Below are positions 1 through 5,022 of a stretch of DNA of 5,552 nucleotides, one piece after another (position 1 is the stretch's first letter; every line of letters begins with the position of its first letter). Position numbers and translations under genes: made by a program. Source of the DNA: JBFMAE01 sp040756085 (lineage in GTDB: Bacteria > Desulfobacterota > BSN033 > UBA1163); assembly GCA_040756085.1 (NCBI GenBank), contig JBFMAE010000371.1, positions 1-5,552 of the forward strand. The letters run 5' to 3'. The notes under the pieces were generated by a model. That model was not told the DNA's origin. It did no database searches and worked only from the letters and a program-made list of their open reading frames with translations.

Positions 1-1416
1 TTCGAGGTTCGGTTGCTTCCAGGGTCTTCCCGTCGCATTCTCCCATACATATCGGAGGATGAGCCGGTAGGCCATCCGTTTGAAGGGGTTTGGGTTGAAG
101 AATGCACCCAGGAGGATTCTTGGCTGGGTATAATATTTCTTCAGATAAGCCTGCTGAAGGCCGTGAACCTCTTCGGCGGAGAGGAACTTCGTATCCAGGA
201 TGGGATGCATAAAATCGTATTTACCGAAATCCCTCTCCCTGATCCTTCCTAATCGCTCTGCCTCTTCAAAATATCTGGTTCCAGGGAGGGGGGTGGTTTG
301 AGTCAGGACGAGAAAATCACTCTGTTTCTTGACAAAATGGAAAACCTCCTTCAGAGTTTCTTCGGAATCATTCCAATCCCCGAACATGATGTTGGCCATC
401 ACCATAATTTTATTTCTCCTGAGGATATCGATGGCCTTCTGGGCCATCTCTCTGGACTGCTGTTTTTCATAACGGAACAGCACATCAGGCTGGATGCTCT
501 CGATCCCTAACATCACTTCATAGAGACCGAGGCGTTTCATCTCGGGGATGAGATCTTCGTCACGGAGGATGTCCTTGATCCGGGACTGAAACCAGAAATG
601 GATGTGGAGGCCGGATCTTCCCAGTTCTTCCAGAAATTCTTCCACCCGTTTCCGACTCCAGTTGAAAGTATTTTCGTTGAATACGAAGAGGCTCTTACGG
701 TACTGTTGATGGAGGTAGGAGATTTCCTCCACCACCTTCTTTCCACTTCGTCCCCTCCAGACTCCATCCCAGAACTTCGTCTCGGAGCAGTAAGCACATC
801 GATCTCCACAACCTCGACTGGTGGAGATGCCAAAGGCCCTTCTTCCCATCCCATGCCAGTAATAGGCTTCACTCTCCATATCGATGAGATGGTAGGCAGG
901 AAGAGGAAGGGAGTCTAAACTGGTGATGAGAGGCTGTCTTTCGTTTAAGACGATCCTCCCATCATCAGAGTAAGCAATGCCTTTTACATTCTTTCCCTTT
1001 CCCTCTCCTGATAGATCCTGAAGGAGTTGAGAAAAAGGCATCTCCCCTTCCCCCAAAATGATGTAGTCCAGTGCCTTCACCTCCTGAAGAATAGGTTCAG
1101 CCAATAACGTGAAGTGGCTTCCTCCAGCTACGATCACGGAGTTGGGTGTAAGTTTTCGGCAGAGATGGATGGTCTGGATCGCTTCGGGCGAGAGGCAGGT
1201 CGCAGAGCAGGTAATGCCGATCACTTCAGCCTTTGATGCCGGAACAGCAGTTGAAAGATCCTTCCACGGGTTCTGGAGGACGGTGGCATCGATGATCTGG
1301 ACTTCCCGCCCTTCCCTCTCCAGATAGGCACCTAATTGGAGAAGGCCAAAGGAAGGGGTCCACATCCGGAGGCCCGGAAAGAGTTGGTGAGGAGGATCGA
1401 TCAGAAGAACCTTCAT
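1..1416 (-). CDS. B12-binding domain radical SAM protein (3' end beyond window)
   Basis: Probable cobalamin-dependent radical SAM enzyme of the BchE-like class; substrate unknown. The frame stays open for 472 codons from the ATG at 1416 to base 1, so the C-terminus is missing. Residues 1 to about 125 resemble the Rossmann-like cobalamin domain of this class: MKVLLIDPP start, an AGGSHFT stretch near 97-103 and LGEGEMPF at 121-128. The DxHxxG ligand motif is absent, as is common in this class. The linker PLPAYHLID (171-179) leads to a radical SAM core with the cluster motif C203-GDR-C207-AY-C210. A PLPGT stretch lies near residue 373, as in B12-radical SAM relatives. The start has only a weak ribosome site: a GGAGG lies 18 nt upstream, inside a repeat that ends 12 nt before the ATG. 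The gene is separated from the acyl genes upstream by the HNH island, so membership in the same pathway is inferred. Methylation, cyclisation or other radical chemistry on an acyl substrate is possible but not shown. Confidence 0.9.
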   Translation of the reverse strand, partial: MKVLLIDPPHQLFPGLRMWTPSFGLLQLGAYLEREGREVQIIDATVLQNPWKDLSTAVPASKAEVIGITCSATCLSPEAIQTIHLCRKLTPNSVIVAGGSHFTLLAEPILQEVKALDYIILGEGEMPFSQLLQDLSGEGKGKNVKGIAYSDDGRIVLNERQPLITSLDSLPLPAYHLIDMESEAYYWHGMGRRAFGISTSRGCGDRCAYCSETKFWDGVWRGRSGKKVVEEISYLHQQYRKSLFVFNENTFNWSRKRVEEFLEELGRSGLHIHFWFQSRIKDILRDEDLIPEMKRLGLYEVMLGIESIQPDVLFRYEKQQSREMAQKAIDILRRNKIMVMANIMFGDWNDSEETLKEVFHFVKKQSDFLVLTQTTPLPGTRYFEEAERLGRIRERDFGKYDFMHPILDTKFLSAEEVHGLQQAYLKKYYTQPRILLGAFFNPNPFKRMAYRLILRYVWENATGRPWKQPNLE

Positions 1417-1428
1417 AGAATTTTTTTT

Positions 1429-1490
1429 GTAGCGCCTCCATTTATTGCCTGCCTGCGGTAGACAGGGGGGCGAATAAAAGTTTCGTCTAC
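1429..1490. repeat. Palindromic repeat with GTAGCG/CGTCTAC ends
   Basis: This spacer starts GTAGCGCCTCCATTTATTG and ends CGTCTAC, which gives imperfect inverted ends. Inside is an imperfect hairpin, CCTGCCTGCGGTAGACAGG, flanked by TTTATT and AATAAA. Its left end matches the ends of the elements at 4906-4981 and 2132-2165. Read on the minus strand, its other end holds GACGAAA, which also occurs internally in both of those copies. It sits between the HNH stop codon and the radical SAM start, where it could act as a transcript hairpin or be one end of a mobile unit. Confidence 0.65.
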
Positions 1491-1500
1491 ATTTCCACAA

Positions 1501-1809
1501 TTATGTATGGGATCTCGCCTTTGGCTCCTGGATACTCTTTAATAAAAATGGCGCTGCCTCCTCATATGTCTTTCCCGACTTTATACTGTTACAAATGAAA
1601 CAACACGACTTAAGATTTTCCTTATTATGTTTGCCTCCTTTGATTTGGGGAATAAAATGATCTAGCGTGGTATTTTCCTGAGTAACTTTTTCTCCACAAT
1701 ATTGACAAATCCATCTGTCTCTATCAAATATTTCACGTCTCTTTTCTGGATCATTAAAATAGTCTTCTTCAGTATCTTGGGGTAAAAGACTTGCTATTTT
1801 TTCGGCCAC
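1501..1809 (-). CDS. HNH endonuclease domain, C-terminal half of a frameshifted gene
   Basis: This is a zinc-finger-type HNH nuclease domain, expected to cut or nick DNA. Numbered from a GTG at 1809, it has the pair C35-QY-C38, the D50-H51 catalytic pair, a GG at 58-59, N65, the second pair C70-FI-C73, N74 and a following K77-SGK. The catalytic and metal-binding pattern is therefore complete. The GTG is probably not the original start: the same frame is open upstream to 1935 and encodes NLKKLEEKGCIKIGDTNRGG followed by TLYIVNLPKDIP, which looks like the recognition helix and wing of a winged-helix domain. The missing N-terminal part is in another frame at 1902-2084. So this half is either a pseudogene fragment, made by restart at the GTG, or the result of a one-base sequence error. 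It is AT-rich compared with its neighbours, consistent with acquisition. Confidence 0.8.
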   Translation of the reverse strand: MAEKIASLLPQDTEEDYFNDPEKRREIFDRDRWICQYCGEKVTQENTTLDHFIPQIKGGKHNKENLKSCCFICNSIKSGKTYEEAAPFLLKSIQEPKARSHT

Positions 1810-1901
1810 TAAAGGAATATCTTTCGGTAAATTAACGATGTAAAGAGTACCTCCTCTATTTGTATCGCCAATTTTAATACATCCCTTTTCCTCAAGTTTT
1901 T

Positions 1902-2084
1902 TTAAATTTCTGAAGCATGAGCATACGCTGTCTTTTCACCTCTTGACGATTTCCCATGTCCAGTCGCAATGGTTTTTTTACCAATTCGAACATCAACTTT
2001 ACCATTCCTTATGAATGAATTGCGCAATAGATAAAGATAGACCGAGGCTTCATAAGGTGTTAATTCTGGTGATAAATAATCCAC
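1902..2084 (-). pseudogene. Winged-helix N-terminal half of the broken wHTH-HNH gene
   Basis: A 60-codon frame from a GTG at 2084 begins MDYLSPELTPYEASVYLYLL, which resembles the N-terminal helix-turn-helix part of wHTH-HNH proteins that I recall from environmental genomes. It ends at TAA (1904-1902), just after the point where its sense passes into the HNH frame. The overlap between the two open frames limits the frameshift to roughly 1902-1935, and the size of the shift fits loss of one base there. Upstream of the GTG the same frame stays open and reads IKIIIEEFVDYL, so the authentic start may be earlier; no in-frame ATG is present there. An ATG near 2117 is in a different frame and hits a stop after three codons. 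It is likely a degraded gene; a sequencing error is the main alternative. Confidence 0.65.
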
Positions 2085-2131
2085 AAATTCTTCAATTATA
2101 ATTTTTATATTTTCATCCCTATTGATACCCC

Positions 2132-2165
2132 AAGAAATTTCGTCGGCAGTAAATGCCGACGCTAC
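2132..2165 (-). repeat. Hairpin repeat end directly after the thioesterase stop
   Basis: On the minus strand this reads GTAGCGTCGGCATTTACTG followed by CCGACGAAATTTCTTG. It contains a perfect 8-bp stem (CGTCGGCA and TGCCGACG, 2141-2161) around a 5-nt loop. It matches the left end of the 4906-4981 element over about 35 nt with only a few differences. Its first base is also the last base of the thioesterase stop codon. As RNA it would form a stable 3' hairpin after the acyl genes, but no run of U follows, so a classic intrinsic terminator is not supported. Confidence 0.7.
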
Positions 2166-2587
2166 TATACATCTAAATATATCCTCATTTTTTCAATTCT
2201 TTCGAGCACCTCTGGGGGAACTCGGTAGAGAAGATTTCCTTTAAGATCTGTGAGGACATGTGTGGTGGAGCCGGTGGCCAACACTTTCCCATTTACTTGA
2301 GAAAGAATACGATAGTGGAAGATCAGTTTGGCGACCTCTGTTCTCTCCATCGTCGTCTGAATGACCAGTGAATCTCCAAAGGTGGCCGGGAGCTTGTACT
2401 GACAGGTTAATTCCACCACCGGTGCTAAAAGATTCATCTCCTTGAGCTGAAGAGGACCCATCTTGAACTGCTCGGTCAGTTCATTTCGACCCACCTCAAA
2501 CCAGCCTGTATAGTGGCCGTGCCAGACGACTCCATAGGCATCCACTTCAAAGAATCGAACCTGAATGGAAGTCTCATGGTATCTCAT
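2165..2587 (-). CDS. Acyl thioesterase, 4HBT/YbgC-like hotdog fold
   Basis: Predicted to hydrolyse an acyl-CoA or acyl-ACP thioester in the cytoplasm. The protein has 140 residues, the usual size for single hotdog-domain 4HBT enzymes. The N-terminal motif VRFFEVDAYGVVWHGHY (10-26) matches the YbgC pattern (D-T-D-x-x-G-V-V-x-H-x-x-Y), with D16 as the expected catalytic aspartate, then H23, Y26 and the helix WFEVGRNE (29-36). The ATG is 1 nt after the stop of the acyltransferase gene (TAAGATG), which indicates translational coupling. With the ACP and acyltransferase just upstream, the likely job is releasing or editing the acyl chain made on that ACP, as thioesterases do in arylpolyene-type clusters. 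The stop codon overlaps the first base of the repeat at 2165. Substrate chain length cannot be read from the sequence. Confidence 0.88.
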   Translation of the reverse strand: MRYHETSIQVRFFEVDAYGVVWHGHYTGWFEVGRNELTEQFKMGPLQLKEMNLLAPVVELTCQYKLPATFGDSLVIQTTMERTEVAKLIFHYRILSQVNGKVLATGSTTHVLTDLKGNLLYRVPPEVLERIEKMRIYLDV

Positions 2588-2588
2588 C

Positions 2589-3500
2589 TTATTCCACCTT
2601 CCCCATCAGCCGATCTCCCGCAGAGAAGGCTTCGGCATCTCGATCGATCCATCGAATCAATTTCGTCAGGGTCGCTTCATGTCCTACTTCGATGAATTGG
2701 CTGACACCTTCCTGAACCAGTTTCTCCACACATCGAACCCAATAGACAGGACGTCCGATCTCCTGAGAGAGAAAATCTTTGATCTCCTCTTTCCTCAACG
2801 GTCTGATCGTCCAATGATTAAGGATGGGAAACCGGGGTGGGTGGATCTCGATATCCTTCAGCAGATTTGCAATCTCCTCTCTTAAAGAAAAAAGGGAGGG
2901 GGAATGAAGCGCCGTATTGAAAGCGAGTCGGTTGGCAGAGATGGCTTTCCGAGAAAGAGCAAGGGAGATCGCCTTCTCTATACCTTCCTCTTCCCCGGAA
3001 AGGACATAATGCATCGAGCCGTTATAATTGGCGATAAAAATGTGATGTCCATTGAGGTCTTGGCAGATCTTCTGAACTTCCTCCTGGGGCAGTCCGACGA
3101 TGCTGGCCATGGCTCCCCGGTGAAGAGTCCCCTCCCTTTCAAGAAGCCTTCCTATCGATTCGGTGATGAAGAGGCCTTCTTCGAAAGTGATCGCTTCAGA
3201 AGCTGCCAGGGCTGCGTAAATTCCCATACTGTGTTCGGCGAGGATGTCTGGAACCCATCCCGTCGTTCGCAGTCGGTGGAAATAGACCATGGAAAGGAGA
3301 TAAGTTGATATCTGTAGTTTGAGATTCAATCCAGCCTCGGTCTCATCTTTAAAGGAGAAGCGGATAAGATCGAACTTCGTCTGGAAGGACGCCCTCTCCA
3401 TCCATTCTTGAAAATGGGGGTCCTCCCGTAGGGGATGACGAACCTCCAATATCGGCTTCTCCTGAAGTTGACCTGGAAAGCAGAATGCCGTCTTTCCCAT
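2589..3500 (-). CDS. FabD-like ACP acyltransferase with altered active site
   Basis: Belongs to the FabD/acyltransferase-domain family, which moves acyl groups from CoA to the phosphopantetheine arm of an ACP. The 303 residues are near normal FabD length (about 310). Visible are FPGQ (8-11), the nucleophile elbow EHSMG with S91, the second catalytic residue H199 in ALHSPSL, and the C-terminal FIEVG motif. Two changes stand out. The usual GHSxG glycine is Glu89. The arginine that holds the malonyl carboxylate (R117 in E. coli FabD) aligns with an isoleucine (I116, in ITESIGRLLE). Malonyl use is therefore doubtful; a non-carboxylated acyl group, or a proofreading or hydrolytic role, is inferred. 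The ATG at 3500 shares one base with the ACP stop (TGATG). A TTG one codon earlier is also in frame but less likely. It is not called fabD because of these residues. Confidence 0.85.
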   Translation of the reverse strand: MGKTAFCFPGQLQEKPILEVRHPLREDPHFQEWMERASFQTKFDLIRFSFKDETEAGLNLKLQISTYLLSMVYFHRLRTTGWVPDILAEHSMGIYAALAASEAITFEEGLFITESIGRLLEREGTLHRGAMASIVGLPQEEVQKICQDLNGHHIFIANYNGSMHYVLSGEEEGIEKAISLALSRKAISANRLAFNTALHSPSLFSLREEIANLLKDIEIHPPRFPILNHWTIRPLRKEEIKDFLSQEIGRPVYWVRCVEKLVQEGVSQFIEVGHEATLTKLIRWIDRDAEAFSAGDRLMGKVE

Positions 3501-3772
3501 CAAACCTTCCCCTGTTGTTCTAAAACATATTGGGCCATCGTCCTGACGGACTGAAATACCTTCCTCCCGACCTCTGCATCGGGGATGATCACCCCGAACT
3601 CCTTCTCCAGGCCCAGAACCAGTTCAAGGGCATCGATGGAGTCCAGGCCGAGGCCCTCGCCAAAGAGGGCGGCATCGGTTTCGATCATCTCCGATGTCAT
3701 ATCCATGAGTTTCAATCTCTGGATAATGAGTTGTTTGATTTTTTCAATCAGATCATCATTCGGTTCAACCAT
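3500..3772 (-). CDS. Acyl carrier protein of a dedicated acyl pathway
   Basis: A 90-residue acyl carrier protein. The phosphopantetheine attachment site is S45 in GLGLDSIDALEL (40-51), preceded by ALFGEG and followed by a helix with KEFGVIIPD. The LFGEGLGLDSIDALEL pattern differs from housekeeping AcpP (typically ...LGADSLDTVEL) and resembles ACPs from arylpolyene and related type II secondary pathways; this comparison is from memory. The start is well supported: AGAGGAAAGA lies directly upstream of the ATG at 3772. The stop overlaps the ATG of the acyltransferase, so carrier and loading enzyme should be made in step. The upstream spacer of 116 nt contains an inverted repeat, so this may begin a translational sub-unit within the run of minus-strand genes. 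No clear promoter could be assigned. Confidence 0.93.
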   Translation of the reverse strand: MVEPNDDLIEKIKQLIIQRLKLMDMTSEMIETDAALFGEGLGLDSIDALELVLGLEKEFGVIIPDAEVGRKVFQSVRTMAQYVLEQQGKV

Positions 3773-3799
3773 TCTTTCCTCTTCTAATTAAAAATTTCA

Positions 3800-3887
3800 A
3801 AAGGGTCCCAGGATTCAAGGGGTCCAGGGTTCAAGGTTTATTTTTTATTTACTTGGCCACTTGAACCCTCGACTCTTCGAACCCTTT
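3800..3887. repeat. Inverted/tandem GGGTTCAAG repeat spacer
   Basis: The spacer between the LPLAT stop and the ACP start has a perfect 10-bp inverted repeat, AGGGTTCAAG (3826-3835) and CTTGAACCCT (3860-3869). An outer pair, AAAGGGT (3800-3806) and ACCCTTT (3881-3887), is arranged symmetrically around it. Related units occur in tandem on the left arm (ATTCAAGGGGTCC, AGGGTTCAAGG). The AT-rich loop includes a run of six T. It begins 2 nt beyond the LPLAT stop, so it could form an RNA hairpin that stabilises or attenuates the upstream transcript. A true terminator is not established. Confidence 0.6.
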
Positions 3888-3888
3888 C

Positions 3889-4800
3889 CTACTCTTTCCA
3901 ATAAGGATAAAAATTATACCATTGATCCGGATATTTTTCGATATACTGCTCAAATTTTTCAATCAATTTCTCCATCCCTTTTCGAAGGATCGCCTCCCGG
4001 TCTTCCCTCATAGAGGCATCGAAATGGATGGGCGCTTCAATGATCCCTCGATATTTTCGATTCTTCTCCATCACCACAAAGACCGGAAGTACCGGTGCGC
4101 CCGTTGCCATGGCGAGGATGGCCCCACCGATGGGGAAAGAAGTCTTTCTCCCGAAGAAATCGAAGTTCATTGTCTTTTGAGATTCTATCCGATCTCCCAG
4201 CATGGCCACGATCTCATTGCGGCGAAGGGCCTTGACCATATCCAGGATGGCCATGGGGGAATCGTCCTTGGGATCGATATAGATATTTTTTATTCCTCTC
4301 CTTCTTCTCATCTCTTCCCGGAAGGACTTGGTATCCAAATCCCTCTCATCGAGAGTGAGGACATTGACCCTCCCCTTTTTGAAGGAGAAGAGCAGCCCTC
4401 CGATCTCCCAATTTCCGAGGTGGGGGGTGATACAGATCACCCCTTTTCCCCCTCGAAGGGCTTCGATCAAATACTCTCCTCCCACCTCTTCCTCCACCCA
4501 TTGGTCTATGTTAGAGGGACGGAGGCGATGCATCACCATATAGTCCAGAAGGTATTGGCCATAGTTCTGGAAAGTTTTCCGTGTTAAAACGTCCATCTTC
4601 TCCTTCGACCACCTCCCCTGGCTCACCCATTCAATATTCTTTTGGACGAAGGACCTCCTCTTTCTCATCAGAAGGCAAAAGAGATCTCCTACGACCACGC
4701 TGAAATATTTCTGGATCGACCTGGGGACGAGAGTTGAGCAGAACTGAAAGAGAAAGAGGTAAAAAAACCGGTTATGATATTTAGGATAACGTTCTTCCAT
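3889..4800 (-). CDS. LpxL/HtrB-like lysophospholipid acyltransferase (LPLAT)
   Basis: A 303-residue inner-membrane-associated acyltransferase of the lipid A biosynthesis (LpxL/HtrB/MsbB) superfamily. It would transfer an acyl chain from ACP or CoA to a hydroxyl of a lipid or glycolipid at the cytoplasmic face. The N-terminus (about 12-45) is hydrophobic with basic flanks, as expected for the anchor. The catalytic HX4E motif is H127-LGNW-E132 in ITPHLGNWEIGG. Further family positions are D203-R204, FFG (215-217), FPIGGAILA (222-230), TGAP (233-236) and the C-terminal YPDQWYNFYPYW. The start ATG follows the stop of a short upstream frame by 1 nt (TAATATG), with GGGG a few bases before. Next to an ACP, acyltransferase and thioesterase, it more likely attaches the specialised acyl product to a membrane carrier than makes ordinary lipid A, as in arylpolyene clusters. 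True LpxL/LpxM remains possible. Confidence 0.88.
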   Translation of the reverse strand: MEERYPKYHNRFFYLFLFQFCSTLVPRSIQKYFSVVVGDLFCLLMRKRRSFVQKNIEWVSQGRWSKEKMDVLTRKTFQNYGQYLLDYMVMHRLRPSNIDQWVEEEVGGEYLIEALRGGKGVICITPHLGNWEIGGLLFSFKKGRVNVLTLDERDLDTKSFREEMRRRRGIKNIYIDPKDDSPMAILDMVKALRRNEIVAMLGDRIESQKTMNFDFFGRKTSFPIGGAILAMATGAPVLPVFVVMEKNRKYRGIIEAPIHFDASMREDREAILRKGMEKLIEKFEQYIEKYPDQWYNFYPYWKE

Positions 4801-4801
4801 A

Positions 4802-4900
4802 TTAACCCCAGAAATATTCCTTCAGAAAATAAACTCCCACTGCCTTAAGAATTCCTGAGGAAGAGGGATTAATGAAAAGATGTTCATTGCGGAACCACAT
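4802..4900 (-). pseudogene. Short open frame, probable tail of a truncated gene
   Basis: From an ATG at 4900 this frame encodes 32 residues, including MWFRNEHLFINPSSSG and ending VYFLKEYFWG. I do not recognise the family. It reads like a protein C-terminus, and its TAA lies 1 nt before the LPLAT ATG, the same tight spacing seen between the acyltransferase and thioesterase genes. The open frame upstream of the ATG runs only a few codons before TAA (4921-4919) inside the repeat starting at 4906. The simplest reading is a gene whose 5' part was lost when the repeat arrived or in a later deletion. Alternatives are a genuine small protein coupled to the LPLAT, or chance. Confidence 0.35.
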
Positions 4901-4905
4901 ATAAA

Positions 4906-4981
4906 GTAGCGTCGGTATTTATTGCAGACGAAATTCTTTGAATTCAACCTCAGCAATCGCCCTCAATAAATGAAGCGCTAC
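4906..4981. repeat. 76-bp fold-back MITE-like element
   Basis: The element begins GTAGCGTCGGTATTTATTG and, read from the other strand, begins GTAGCGCTTCATTTATTG, so it has imperfect terminal inverted repeats of about 18 bp with identical first six bases. A perfect palindrome, TTGAATTCAA (4938-4947), sits almost exactly at its centre, so the whole element can fold back on itself. The flanks show aaa on both sides, which could be a short target duplication or chance. It carries no coding capacity. Its left half closely matches the hairpin at 2132-2165, and its ends match 1429-1490, which defines a dispersed family within this window. Confidence 0.7.
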
Positions 4982-4996
4982 AAACTCCAAACGATA

Positions 4997-5022
4997 TGCT
5001 ATCTGCCATCTGCTATCTGCCA
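4997..5022. repeat. 14-bp tandem repeat, nearly two copies
   Basis: The unit TGCTATCTGCCATC is followed by a second copy of its first 12 bases. It overlaps the end of the activase gene and supplies its last codons (residues around WQIADGR) and the TAG stop. Similar GGCAGATAGCAGAT arrays are, from memory, common between genes in environmental deltaproteobacteria. Its presence suggests the native C-terminus may have ended near CERYR and been extended by repeat sequence. Confidence 0.6.

Larger units (their letters stand above)
1429..2165. mobile_element. Candidate TIR-bounded unit carrying a wHTH/HNH gene
   Basis: The segment is bounded by inverted ends. Reading inward on plus from 1429 gives GTAGCGCCTCCATTTATTGCC; reading inward on minus from 2165 gives GTAGCGTCGGCATTTACTGCC. 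The first six bases are identical and 10 of the last 11 match. The interior is visibly richer in A and T than the genes on either side, and its only gene is a frameshifted winged-helix/HNH endonuclease. The right end starts on the last base of the thioesterase stop codon, and the left end lies 12 nt before the radical SAM start, so the segment fits cleanly between two genes. I see no convincing target-site duplication (tt on the left, ta on the right). There is no transposase; HNH-driven mobility is inference. The alternative is two independent palindromic repeats that happen to flank the gene. Confidence 0.45.

Noticed and set aside
537..918. Open frames on both strands around 537-918
   Set aside because: They overlap the radical SAM core, including the CxxxCxxC site, in other frames, and show no independent protein features.
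1900..1912. Possible programmed -1 frameshift at AAATTTA or the run of seven A
   Set aside because: In the upstream frame the codons are GAA ATT TAA, so neither heptamer is in the phase needed for slippage before the stop.
2141..2161. Intrinsic terminator after the thioesterase gene
   Set aside because: The stem is good, but no U-tract follows on the minus strand, and the sequence belongs to a repeat family.
2904..3308. Plus-strand open frame of 134 codons
   Set aside because: It is antisense to the FabD-like acyltransferase, has no motif and no suitable context.
3922..4587. Long plus-strand open frame of 221 codons
   Set aside because: It lies entirely opposite the LPLAT gene, whose minus-strand frame has a clear catalytic motif. 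The plus-strand translation has no recognisable motif.
4906..4981. Promoter for the LPLAT gene inside the repeat
   Set aside because: Only weak AT-rich hexamers with unconvincing spacing were found, not enough to call a promoter.
4997..5022. CRISPR-like repeat
   Set aside because: Fewer than two copies of a 14-bp unit, directly adjacent with no spacers.
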